Assembly: GCA_009774345.1 (NCBI GenBank)
Contig: VSNR01000016.1
Location: forward strand, 1 to 37,807
Length of the DNA stretch: 37,807 bases
Source: Lachnospiraceae bacterium
Lineage (GTDB): Bacteria; Bacillota; Clostridia; Lachnospirales; Lachnospiraceae
Direction of reading: 5' to 3'
This document shows, piece by piece, positions 1-7,172 of this stretch. The notes below the pieces were generated by a model, which was given only the letters and a program-made list of their open reading frames with translations, ran no database searches and had not been told where the DNA came from. Both the position numbers and the translations under genes were made by a program. Position 1 is the first letter of the stretch; every line of letters starts with the position of its first letter.

Positions 1-345
<345 letters not shown>

Positions 346-453
346 TGAGAGGTATAGGGAGAATGTTGGAAAGATGTCAGACAGATAGATAAGAGATCAA
401 TTTTTGTGTTCGGTTTTGAGGGAACAATACAGTGTGACCTCATGGTCTAAGAT

Positions 454-527
454 GGCGAAGTAGCTCAGTTGGCTAGAGCACACGGTTCATACCCGTGGTG
501 TCGAGGGTTCGAATCCCCCCTTCGCTA
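454..527 (+). tRNA. tRNA-Met (anticodon CAT), elongator type
   Basis: A full cloverleaf can be folded. The acceptor arm ggcgaag pairs with cttcgct (one G-T pair), the D arm is gctc/gagc, the anticodon stem cacgg/ccgtg holds the loop ttcatac with anticodon CAT, and the T loop is ttcgaat. The T stem has one A-C mismatch. The anticodon stem lacks the three consecutive G-C pairs of initiator tRNA and there is no 1-72 mismatch, so elongator Met is favoured; a lysidine-modified tRNA-Ile(CAT) is less likely. CCA is not encoded. It lies about 108 bases after the 23S gene, probably in the same transcript. Confidence 0.93.
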
Positions 528-594
528 TTTTTTATATATAAAAATATAAGTCACTACGATATGGGTATTTTACGATTTGATTTTGAAAAATTTA

Positions 595-623
595 TTGACT
601 TTATTCTACAAAAGTGATAAACT
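595..623 (+). promoter_or_regulatory. Sigma-A-type promoter before the cspA leader
   Basis: TTGACT at 595-600 and TAAACT at 618-623 are separated by 17 bp in an AT-rich stretch. Transcription would start near 630, just upstream of the hairpin at 651-701, giving cspA a leader of about 115 nucleotides. The call rests on consensus match and spacing only. Confidence 0.6.
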
Positions 624-650
624 TTTATAGTATTCAATTAGAACTATGAG

Positions 651-701
651 CTGACTTGTTCTGCAAATCATTCCATTTGATGCAGGCAAGTCAGTTTTTT
701 T
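651..701 (+). terminator. Terminator-like hairpin in the cspA leader
   Basis: CTGACTTG pairs with CAAGTCAG, an inner CTGCA pairs with TGCAG, and seven T follow. This has the form of an intrinsic terminator, but it sits between the promoter at 595-623 and the cspA ribosome binding site. It could end the upstream rRNA/tRNA transcript, or act as an attenuator of cspA, or both. Confidence 0.8.
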
Positions 702-746
702 AGGCGTATGTAGAGTACATAAATATTTTTAATGGAGGTTTTCAGT

Positions 747-959
747 ATGAACAATGGAACAGTAAAGTGGTTTAATGCCCAAAAGGGTTATGGATTCATT
801 ACAAATGAAAGTACAGGAGAAGATGTATTTGTACACTTTTCAGCAATTATGTCTGAGGGATACAAGACTCTTGAAGAAGGTCAGAAAGTTACTTTCGATA
901 TTGAGCAGGATCCTAAGAATAGCTCGAAGCTCAGAGCAGCAAACGTTGTACTCGCATGA
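747..959 (+). CDS. cspA: Cold-shock domain protein (CspA family)
   Basis: A 70-residue single-domain cold-shock protein, the usual family length. It should bind single-stranded RNA and DNA and act as an RNA chaperone in the cytoplasm. Both RNA-binding motifs are visible: RNP1 as KGYGFIT (about residues 13-19) and RNP2 as VFVHFSA (about 27-33), after the typical opening GTVKWFNAQKG. The ATG at 747 is chosen because GGAGG lies at 735-739 with normal spacing; an upstream in-frame ATG at 732 overlaps that site and would add five untypical residues. The gene is monocistronic, with a long leader containing a terminator-like hairpin and a strong terminator after the stop. The gene letter (cspA, B or C) cannot be decided from sequence. 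Confidence 0.97.
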   Translation: MNNGTVKWFNAQKGYGFITNESTGEDVFVHFSAIMSEGYKTLEEGQKVTFDIEQDPKNSSKLRAANVVLA

Positions 960-988
960 TGTACGAGTACTTCGCCCATAGACATAAG

Positions 989-1025
989 ACCCCTCTGACG
1001 GACTGATCTGTCAGAGGGGTTTTTA
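989..1025 (+). terminator. Intrinsic terminator after cspA
   Basis: An 11-bp perfect stem (ACCCCTCTGAC with GTCAGAGGGGT), a 10-base loop and a T run. It sits between the convergent ends of cspA and dapL. The T run serves the plus strand; on the minus strand the tract after the stem is poor in T. Confidence 0.93.
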
Positions 1026-1030
1026 TCGTC

Positions 1031-2227
1031 TTATAATAATTTAGTGATTCTAGCCATTGCTTCGATGGTATTTTCACGATTGCCAAATGAGGTGAGACGG
1101 AAAAACTTCTGCCCGTTTTTGCCAAAACCTGCCCCCGGGGTACCGACAACTTGTGCTTTGGTCAATAACTCATCAAAGAAATCCCAAGAGTCCATATCAT
1201 TTGGACATTTAAACCATATGTAGGGGGAATTGACACCGCCAAAACAGTGAATGCCTTTTTGGGTCAATCCATCAGCGATAATTTTTGCATTTTCTTGATA
1301 ATATTTTATATTTTCCCGGCATTGTGCCATGCCTTTTTCTGAGAAAACGGCTGCTGCACCTTTTTGAACAATATAGGACACACCGTTGAACTTTGTGCTT
1401 TGGCGGCGGCTCCACATCGCATTTAAGGACATTTCTACTCCGGTTGAGGAGGTAAATTTTAAATCTTTTGGCACGATCGTGTATCCGCAGCGTGTACCCG
1501 TGAAACCGGCTGTCTTGGAGAGGGAACAAAACTCAATCGCACATTTTCTGGAACCTTCAATCGCAAAGATACTTCTGGGAAGTGAGGTATCTGTTATAAA
1601 GCATTCATAGGCGGCATCAAATAAAATGAGCGCTTCGTTTTCGAGTGCATAGTCCACCCATTCCTTTAATTGTTCCTTGTTGTAGGCAGCGCCCGTGGGA
1701 TTGTTTGGCGAGCAGATATAGATAATATCCGCATGGATGCTGTGGTCTGGCATGGGCAGGAAGTGATTGGTCTCATCTGCATTGATATACGTAATATTTC
1801 GTCCATTCATGATATTGGTGTCAACATATACAGGATATACCGGGTCTGGGATCAGGATGATATTATCCTGGTCAAAAAGGTCTGTAATGTTTCCGGTATC
1901 ACTCTTGGCACCATCGGATACAAAAACTTCGTCGGCTGCGATCGAGACATTGTTCTGACGATAATAATCAACAATCGCATCGCGAAGAAACGCATATCCA
2001 TGGTCTGGTCCATAGCCCTTGAATGTCTCAGCACTGGCAAGGGCATCAACGCCTTCGTGGAGCTGTTCGATGACCGTGGAACCAATGGGGAGTGTCACAT
2101 CGCCAATACCCAGACGAATCACTTTTTTGTCGGGATTGTCAGCGATATACTTGTTGACGCGGTGTGCAATTTCAGAAAAGAGATAGCTTTCTTTTAGATT
2201 CAAATAATTTTCATTTAATTTTGGCAT
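1031..2227 (-). CDS. dapL: LL-diaminopimelate aminotransferase
   Basis: A PLP-dependent class I/II aminotransferase of 398 residues that would convert tetrahydrodipicolinate directly to LL-diaminopimelate with glutamate as amino donor, a short route to meso-DAP for peptidoglycan and lysine. The opening MPKLNENYLNLKESYLFSEI and the motifs RLGIGDVTLP, GYGPDHGY and CSPNNPTGAA are typical of DapL. The PLP lysine is Lys238 in SLSKTAGFTGTRCGYT. The start at 2227 is chosen because GGAGGG lies seven bases upstream and the family N-terminus matches; the longer ORF would begin upstream of the ribosome binding site. It stands alone, transcribed from the promoter at 2274-2302 and divergent from the next genes. 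Confidence 0.96.
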   Translation of the reverse strand: MPKLNENYLNLKESYLFSEIAHRVNKYIADNPDKKVIRLGIGDVTLPIGSTVIEQLHEGVDALASAETFKGYGPDHGYAFLRDAIVDYYRQNNVSIAADEVFVSDGAKSDTGNITDLFDQDNIILIPDPVYPVYVDTNIMNGRNITYINADETNHFLPMPDHSIHADIIYICSPNNPTGAAYNKEQLKEWVDYALENEALILFDAAYECFITDTSLPRSIFAIEGSRKCAIEFCSLSKTAGFTGTRCGYTIVPKDLKFTSSTGVEMSLNAMWSRRQSTKFNGVSYIVQKGAAAVFSEKGMAQCRENIKYYQENAKIIADGLTQKGIHCFGGVNSPYIWFKCPNDMDSWDFFDELLTKAQVVGTPGAGFGKNGQKFFRLTSFGNRENTIEAMARITKLL

Positions 2228-2242
2228 AATATAACCCTCCTT

Positions 2243-2270
2243 TATAGTTGTCCTTATCAGGAACACTATA
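2243..2270 (-). repeat. Inverted repeat at the dapL transcription start
   Basis: Outer arms TATAGT/ACTATA (6 bp) and inner arms TCCT/AGGA (4 bp) are separated by a 2x2 mismatch and a 4-base loop. It lies between the -10 box and the ribosome binding site of dapL, so it would form a hairpin at the 5' end of the mRNA or serve as a repressor site. No regulator is identified. Confidence 0.5.
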
Positions 2271-2273
2271 ATC

Positions 2274-2302
2274 ATCATAACGGTATCCTGTATCTTTGTC
2301 AA
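2274..2302 (-). promoter_or_regulatory. Sigma-A promoter of dapL
   Basis: On the minus strand TTGACA (2302-2297) and TATGAT (2279-2274) are separated by exactly 17 bp. The predicted transcription start near 2267 gives a leader of about 40 nucleotides. Confidence 0.85.
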
Positions 2303-2359
2303 TTTGAAATATTGAAAATATGTATTAATTATGTTAAGTTAATGTGTAGGAGTGTTTTC

Positions 2360-2464
2360 ATGCACGCTTTAACAAGTTTGGATAATCATATATTTGAGGC
2401 GGCGGTGGTATTAGCGGCGTCTTGGATGGGTACGATGATATTAGGGGAGCGCCCAGTATTATAA
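2360..2464 (+). CDS. Small ORF, 34 residues, possible membrane peptide or leader
   Basis: I do not recognise this product. An ATG at 2360 is preceded by AGGAG at 2348-2352 with seven-base spacing, and the frame runs 34 codons to TAA at 2462-2464. The translation opens MHALTSLDNHIF, continues with a hydrophobic stretch (EAAVVLAASWMGTMIL) and ends GERPVL. That stretch is long enough to insert in or sit on a membrane, although it starts with Glu. The ywlG-type gene begins 24 bases later with its own ribosome binding site, so the two would be co-transcribed. It could be a small protein, a translated leader, or a chance frame; the well-placed ribosome binding site is the main argument for translation. 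Confidence 0.45.
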   Translation: MHALTSLDNHIFEAAVVLAASWMGTMILGERPVL

Positions 2465-2488
2465 CGGCTTGTCGGAAAGGAGTAAAAA

Positions 2489-3046
2489 ATGGGTGAATTT
2501 GAAAAGGAAATAAAGGATGCAAAGAGAGTGGTTTTAGAATTTTTGGCACAGGCAAAGCTCAAGAAGGGAGAGCTGGTGGTGATCGGCTGTTCGACAAGTG
2601 AGATCGCTTCTTGTCAGATTGGTTCATACTCAAATGAGGCACTTGGGGAGGCGGTGTTTGTGACGATGTATGAAGAGCTGCAAAAAGCGGGTCTTGCTGT
2701 CGCTGCACAGTGCTGTGAACATCTTAACAGAGCACTGATTCTGCCAGAGGCGGATGCAGAACGATTTGGATATGATGTTGTCAATGTAGTTCCACAGCCA
2801 AAGGCGGGAGGCTCTTTTGCGACTGCTGCATGGAAGCATATGGAGCATCCTGTGGCGGTGGAGCATATCTGGGCACATGCGGGAATTGATATTGGAGATA
2901 CCTTGATTGGTATGCATCTAAAGCCGGTCGCAGTGCCTGTGAGGCTGGAGCATCCGGTTATAGGCGGTGCGCATATTGTATGTGCAAGGACAAGACCCAA
3001 GTATATTGGAGGAGAGAGAGCACACTATAATGAGACGTTAGAATAA
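2489..3046 (+). CDS. ywlG: YwlG-type conserved protein (TIGR01440/DUF436 family)
   Basis: A 185-residue soluble protein with the features of the YwlG family: GELVVIGCSTSEI near residues 26-38, QCCEHLNRALI near 82-92, VNVVPQPKAGGSFATAAW in the middle, and DIGDTLIGMHLKPVAVPVR followed by HIVCARTRPKYIGGER near the end. The family is widespread in Firmicutes but its biochemical role is not established, so none is assigned. Conserved Cys and His residues are visible but no known catalytic motif. AAAGGAG precedes the ATG. It follows the 34-codon ORF closely and no convincing terminator follows it. Confidence 0.9.
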   Translation: MGEFEKEIKDAKRVVLEFLAQAKLKKGELVVIGCSTSEIASCQIGSYSNEALGEAVFVTMYEELQKAGLAVAAQCCEHLNRALILPEADAERFGYDVVNVVPQPKAGGSFATAAWKHMEHPVAVEHIWAHAGIDIGDTLIGMHLKPVAVPVRLEHPVIGGAHIVCARTRPKYIGGERAHYNETLE

Positions 3047-3093
3047 ACTTTGGATAAACTTATGAAAATGTCTTTTCTAAAGTGGTGATTATG

Positions 3094-3102
3094 TGTTATA
3101 AT
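3094..3102 (+). promoter_or_regulatory. Extended -10 promoter element before the deacetylase gene
   Basis: TG-T-TATAAT at 3094-3102 is a complete extended -10 element. No good -35 box lies 16-18 bp upstream, as is common for this class. The predicted start near 3109 gives a leader of about 27 nucleotides. Confidence 0.55.
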
Positions 3103-3135
3103 CGGTATGTCTATTATAGGACTTGAAAGGATAAA

Positions 3136-4065
3136 ATGAAATTGAGCCGTAAAAGATTTATTGAAATTTTGGTTCCAGTGCTCACACTGATGACGATTGC
3201 AAACTGCATTGTAATACTCGTGCTGGTGATGAATATAGGGAGAAAGGTTAACCGGTTAGAACAACAGATTCTGCTGATTCAGGACGAGACGAAGAATGCT
3301 TTGGTAAAGGAACAGGAGCTGGTGTTATCTGATATTTCTGATATTGATGGCAATGCTGTAGATGCGGAAGAAGCGGCGGACATTGCAGCGGTAGAGATGC
3401 AGGAGAACACACATAAATGGGACGGAAAAGGGGACAGCAGCAGTGGTATCAGGCGGGTCTATCTGACCTTTGATGATGGACCAAGCGCGAATACCGACAG
3501 GATTCTTGATATTTTGGCGCAGTATGGTGTCAAGGCAACATTCTTTGTCGTAGGTAAGGAAGGATATGCGGACCAGTACCGGCGTATTGTGGAGGACGGA
3601 CATACACTGGCGATGCATTCTTACAGTCATCGGTACAATGAAGTGTATGCGTCGCTGGATGCATACAAGGCTGATCTGACTAAGCTTCATGATTATCTGT
3701 ATGAGCTTACAGGCGAGGACTGCCGGTTTGTGAGATTTCCGGGCGGCAGCAGCAATACGGTGAGTACGGTGAGTATGTGGGATTTGATTGATTACTTAGA
3801 CAGTGAGGATATGGTATATTTTGACTGGAATGTGTCAAGCGGAGATTCTACAGGCGGTAAAAAGAGTGTGGAGCAGCTGACAAGCAATGTACTTGATAAT
3901 ATAGGTAAGTACAACAATGCTGTAGTGCTATTTCATGACGCAGCAGGAAAAACGACCACGGTGGATGCGCTGGCAGGGATTATAGAAAAGATACTTGACT
4001 CTGACAATACAGTACTTTTACCGATTTCGGAGGATACGGTAAAAGTGCAGCATTTGCATCAATAG
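3136..4065 (+). CDS. Membrane-anchored polysaccharide deacetylase (NodB homology domain)
   Basis: A 309-residue protein with one N-terminal membrane anchor (about residues 10-34), a short coiled-coil-like segment (about 38-70), a linker, and a carbohydrate esterase 4 domain from about residue 108. The five family motifs are visible: TFDDGP with the metal-binding aspartate, the metal-binding histidines in MHSYSH, RFPGG, FDWNVSSGD, and VVLFHD. It should act outside the membrane, removing acetyl groups from peptidoglycan or another polymer of N-acetyl sugars; the substrate cannot be read from sequence. GAAAGG precedes the ATG. It is followed 42 bases later by the bactofilin gene, suggesting a joint role in wall shape or modification. 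Confidence 0.93.
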   Translation: MKLSRKRFIEILVPVLTLMTIANCIVILVLVMNIGRKVNRLEQQILLIQDETKNALVKEQELVLSDISDIDGNAVDAEEAADIAAVEMQENTHKWDGKGDSSSGIRRVYLTFDDGPSANTDRILDILAQYGVKATFFVVGKEGYADQYRRIVEDGHTLAMHSYSHRYNEVYASLDAYKADLTKLHDYLYELTGEDCRFVRFPGGSSNTVSTVSMWDLIDYLDSEDMVYFDWNVSSGDSTGGKKSVEQLTSNVLDNIGKYNNAVVLFHDAAGKTTTVDALAGIIEKILDSDNTVLLPISEDTVKVQHLHQ

Positions 4066-4107
4066 CAATATAATATTATACAAAATAAAATTGGAGGATA
4101 ATGAACG

Positions 4108-5022
4108 ATGGGTTTTTTTCAGGATTTGAAGCAGGATTTATCACAGACAGTAAACGGATTGGAGCCTGAAGATGCGGTAGCTGAACTCAATCTTGAGGAG
4201 GCGGAGGCAGCAGCTTCGGAAGATTTGTTTGGCACATCAAGGGAGGATGATCTGGCAAAACTGGATGCCATGCTTGAACAGGAGGTTGCAGCGTATGGTG
4301 ATGTGGCAGTGAAGCCTGTCAGCTTGCAGGAGAATCCTGTACACAGGAATAACGATGATACAGTGGCAGCACAGTTGGCAGCAAATGAGGTGGAAATACC
4401 TGTAGCAGAAGAAAATAGTAAAAGAGAGGCAGATGAGGAGATGGAACAGTTATTGAATGAGGTAGAACAGAATATACAAGAGCCAGCATATATGGATGTG
4501 GCACCGGCGGCAGAGACGCGGGAGCATACAGATACAAGCACAGCGGCTTCGACAGATACCGCAGTGATCACCGCAGGAATGAATATTACGGGTGATGCGA
4601 CAAGTACTGGCAACATGGATTTGATCGGCAGCATCACAGGTAATATAGAGATTTTGGGGAAGCTGAATGTCACAGGAAGCATTACGGGTAATTCTTCGGC
4701 GGCAGAGATCTATGCAGAATCTGCACAGATTAACGGTGAGATCAAGAGCAAGGGCAGCGTCAAGATTGGCCAGAGCTCCGTGGTAATAGGCAACATCTTT
4801 GCGACGAGTGCAGTGATTGCTGGTGCGGTAAAAGGAGATATTGATGTGCATGGTCCTGTCATCTTGGATACGTCTGCGATTGTGATGGGCAATATCAAGT
4901 CAAAGTCTGTGCAGATCAACAACGGTGCAGTGATCGAGGGAATGTGTTCACAGTGCTATGCAGATCTCAGTCCTACAGCATTCTTTAATGACGTGAAGAA
5001 GAATAGAAAACAGCAGTCATAG
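4108..5022 (+). CDS. Bactofilin-like polymer-forming protein with long acidic N-terminus
   Basis: A 304-residue protein in two parts. Residues 1 to about 150 are acidic, rich in Glu, Ala and Asp, and probably disordered. From about 155 on, the sequence shows the regular short repeats of a bactofilin beta-helix (for example MNITGDATSTGNMDLIGSI, then GNIEILGKLNVTGSITGN). Bactofilins assemble into membrane-associated filaments that place cell wall enzymes. Most family members are 110-200 residues, so the N-terminal extension is unusual. No membrane segment is seen. GGAGG precedes the ATG. It lies between the deacetylase gene and pyrH with only 18 bases to pyrH, so it may share transcription with the pyrH operon. 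Confidence 0.88.
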   Translation: MGFFQDLKQDLSQTVNGLEPEDAVAELNLEEAEAAASEDLFGTSREDDLAKLDAMLEQEVAAYGDVAVKPVSLQENPVHRNNDDTVAAQLAANEVEIPVAEENSKREADEEMEQLLNEVEQNIQEPAYMDVAPAAETREHTDTSTAASTDTAVITAGMNITGDATSTGNMDLIGSITGNIEILGKLNVTGSITGNSSAAEIYAESAQINGEIKSKGSVKIGQSSVVIGNIFATSAVIAGAVKGDIDVHGPVILDTSAIVMGNIKSKSVQINNGAVIEGMCSQCYADLSPTAFFNDVKKNRKQQS

Positions 5023-5040
5023 AGTAGGAGCTGGTAGCAT

Positions 5041-5736
5041 ATGAAGAGAGTATTATTAAAGCTGAGTGGTGAGGCACTCGCAGGAGATAAGAAAACAGGA
5101 TTTGATGAGCCGACTGTCACAGCGGTGGCAAGGCAGGTAAAGGAAATTGTAGACAGCGGCGTTCAGGCGGGAATCGTTATCGGCGGCGGCAACTTTTGGA
5201 GAGGCAGGACCAGCGAGACGATTGACCGGACCAAAGCAGACCAGATTGGGATGCTCGCAACGGTGATGAATTGTATTTATGTGTCTGAAATTTTTCGATC
5301 TATAGGCATGGGGACAGAGATCTATACACCGTTTCAGTGTGCTGCGTTCACAGAGCTTTTCTCGAAGGACAAGGCACTGGCGGCACTCGAGGCAGGAAAA
5401 GTAGTGTTTTTTGCGGGCGGTATCGGACATCCGTACTTTTCGACAGATATGGGCACGGTTCTCAGGGCGATTGAGATTGAGGCGGATATGATTTTGTCAG
5501 CGCGGGCAGTGGATGGCGTGTATGACGCGGACCCGAAACTTCATAAAGATGCAAAGAAATATGACACGATTCCAATCAAAGAGGTGGTTGACAGGCAGCT
5601 TGGGGTAATGGATCTTGCCGCGGCGGTACTCTGTATGGAAAATAAGATTCCGATGACCATCTTTGGCTTGAATGAGGAGAACAGTATCATCAATACAGTA
5701 AAGGGAAAATCAAATGGCACTGTCATTACAGTCTGA
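5041..5736 (+). CDS. pyrH: UMP kinase
   Basis: A 231-residue bacterial-type UMP kinase of the amino acid kinase fold, making UDP from UMP with ATP for RNA, DNA and UDP-sugar synthesis. The opening RVLLKLSGEALAG, the glycine loop IVIGGGNFWRG, the region DQIGMLATVMNC, and VFFAGGIGHPYFSTD with VDGVYDADPK are family signatures. Length is normal. AGGAG lies upstream of the ATG. As in most bacteria frr follows, but here a bactofilin gene precedes rather than rpsB and tsf. Confidence 0.98.
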   Translation: MKRVLLKLSGEALAGDKKTGFDEPTVTAVARQVKEIVDSGVQAGIVIGGGNFWRGRTSETIDRTKADQIGMLATVMNCIYVSEIFRSIGMGTEIYTPFQCAAFTELFSKDKALAALEAGKVVFFAGGIGHPYFSTDMGTVLRAIEIEADMILSARAVDGVYDADPKLHKDAKKYDTIPIKEVVDRQLGVMDLAAAVLCMENKIPMTIFGLNEENSIINTVKGKSNGTVITV

Positions 5737-5807
5737 TGTATCATAGACAGGGTACGGTGGCTTTCGATTGAGAATATAATTAGAATAAAAATCAGGAGGA
5801 CATAACA

Positions 5808-6359
5808 ATGGACGCAAGAGTAAAAACATACGATGACAAAATGCAGAAAGCGCTCGATTTTCTATTATCAGATTATCAGACAATTCGTGCAGGACGTGCC
5901 AATCCCCATGTGCTTGACAAGTTAAAGGTGGACTATTATGGAACGCCCACACCGATTCAGCAGGTTGGGAACATTACAGTGCCAGAGGCGAGGATGATTC
6001 AGATCGCACCGTGGGAGAAGAGCCTGATCAAGGAGATTGAAAAGGCGATCATGGCATCTGATATCGGCATCACACCGAACAATGATGGCGCAGTGATTCG
6101 GCTTGTATTCCCGGAGCTGACGGAGGAGCGCAGAAAAGAGCTCGTGAAGGATATCAAGAAAAAGGGCGAGGAGTGCAAGGTGGCAGTCCGCAACATCAGA
6201 AGAGATGCGAACGATTCGTTTAAGAAGCTTGCAAAGTCAGAAGTGTCTGAGGATGAAATCAAGGATTTGGAGGATGCAGTGCAGAAGCTGACAGACAAGT
6301 ATATCAAGGATGTCGATAAGGCGATCGAGGAGAAATCAAAAGAGGTGCTTACGGTATAA
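5808..6359 (+). CDS. frr: Ribosome recycling factor
   Basis: A 183-residue protein, the usual length. It splits post-termination ribosomes together with EF-G in the cytoplasm. Family blocks are visible: RAGRANPHVLDKLKVDYYG, the TPIQQVGNITVPEARM segment, and the C-terminal helix with RRKELVKDIKKKGEECKVAVRNIRRDAND. AGGAGG stands before the ATG. It follows pyrH at 71 bases, and a 102-base spacer containing an inverted repeat separates it from uppS. Confidence 0.98.
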   Translation: MDARVKTYDDKMQKALDFLLSDYQTIRAGRANPHVLDKLKVDYYGTPTPIQQVGNITVPEARMIQIAPWEKSLIKEIEKAIMASDIGITPNNDGAVIRLVFPELTEERRKELVKDIKKKGEECKVAVRNIRRDANDSFKKLAKSEVSEDEIKDLEDAVQKLTDKYIKDVDKAIEEKSKEVLTV

Positions 6360-6376
6360 ATGAACGGTAGGGGGGC

Positions 6377-6413
6377 GTGCATAAGGGATGTAGTGCCCTC
6401 TTCTTTTATGCAC
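6377..6413 (+). repeat. Inverted repeat between frr and uppS
   Basis: GTGCATAA (6377-6384) and TTATGCAC (6406-6413) are perfect complements, and an inner GGG/CCC pair can add to the stem. No T run follows, so it is not a standard terminator. It may act as an mRNA processing or stability element between frr and uppS. Confidence 0.5.
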
Positions 6414-6461
6414 AGTGCTGTGTATAGAAAAGTTTATAAGAATCAAGAAAGGAAGTGTACT

Positions 6462-7172
6462 ATGAATATACCAAATCATGTGGCGATTATTCTGGATGGA
6501 AACGGGCGCTGGGCGAAGGCAAAAGGGCTTCCGCGCACTGCTGGTCATGTGCAGGGGGCAAAGACGGTCGAACAGATTTGTGAGGATGCATACAATATGG
6601 GCATCCAATATCTGACCATCTACGCATTCTCGACAGAGAACTGGACGAGGCCGGACAGTGAAGTGGCAACGCTGATGAATCTGCTTCGGAATTATATGAA
6701 AAACAGCATCAAGCGGGCTCAAAAAAATAATATGTGTGTGCGGGTGATTGGCGATAAGTCAAGGCTTGCAGAGGATTTGCAGCAGAGTATCGCCCAGCTC
6801 GAACAGGAGACGCGGGAGAATACAGGCCTTCATTTTCAGATAGCGATTAACTACGGGGGGCGTGATGAACTGCGCAGGGCTGTCACAAAGCTGGCAGAAC
6901 AGGTGGCAGCAGGAACATTGAAGCCCGATGACATGAGTGAGGAATTGATTGCTGCAACGCTTGACACAGCGGGGATTCCAGATCCAGATCTGTTGATTCG
7001 GACATCGGGAGAGCAGCGGATATCGAATTTTCTGCTGTGGCAGACTTCTTATGCGGAGCTTTATTTTACACCGGTATTGTGGCCTGATTTCAATAAAAAT
7101 GAGCTTGCAAAGGCGGTGGAGGCGTATCAAAAGAGAGACCGCAGATATGGGCTTGTGAAGGAGGAGTCATAG
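6462..7172 (+). CDS. uppS: Isoprenyl transferase (undecaprenyl diphosphate synthase)
   Basis: A 236-residue cis-prenyltransferase that extends farnesyl diphosphate with isopentenyl diphosphate to the C55 lipid carrier needed for peptidoglycan and wall polymers. Signatures: HVAIILDGNGRWAKAKG with the catalytic Asp, TAGH, LTIYAFSTENWTRP, and NYGGRDEL. Near the end SGEQRISNFLLWQTSYAEL is the usual GE(L)R-SNFLLWQ block with Gln in place of Leu. The ATG at 6462 is chosen for the family N-terminus and an AAAGGAAG site; the open frame extends back to the frr stop but that part is untypical. The gene ends directly on the cdsA start. Confidence 0.97.
   Translation: MNIPNHVAIILDGNGRWAKAKGLPRTAGHVQGAKTVEQICEDAYNMGIQYLTIYAFSTENWTRPDSEVATLMNLLRNYMKNSIKRAQKNNMCVRVIGDKSRLAEDLQQSIAQLEQETRENTGLHFQIAINYGGRDELRRAVTKLAEQVAAGTLKPDDMSEELIAATLDTAGIPDPDLLIRTSGEQRISNFLLWQTSYAELYFTPVLWPDFNKNELAKAVEAYQKRDRRYGLVKEES

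Noticed and set aside
1670..2197. Plus-strand open frame of 175 codons opposite dapL
   Set aside because: dapL is clearly the real gene here; the plus-strand translation has no recognisable domain and no ribosome binding site.
2304..2332. Plus-strand promoter for the small ORF and ywlG
   Set aside because: TTGAAA at 2304-2309 has only AATTAT 17 bp downstream. The region is AT-rich and such matches are expected by chance; a real promoter must exist nearby but I cannot place it.
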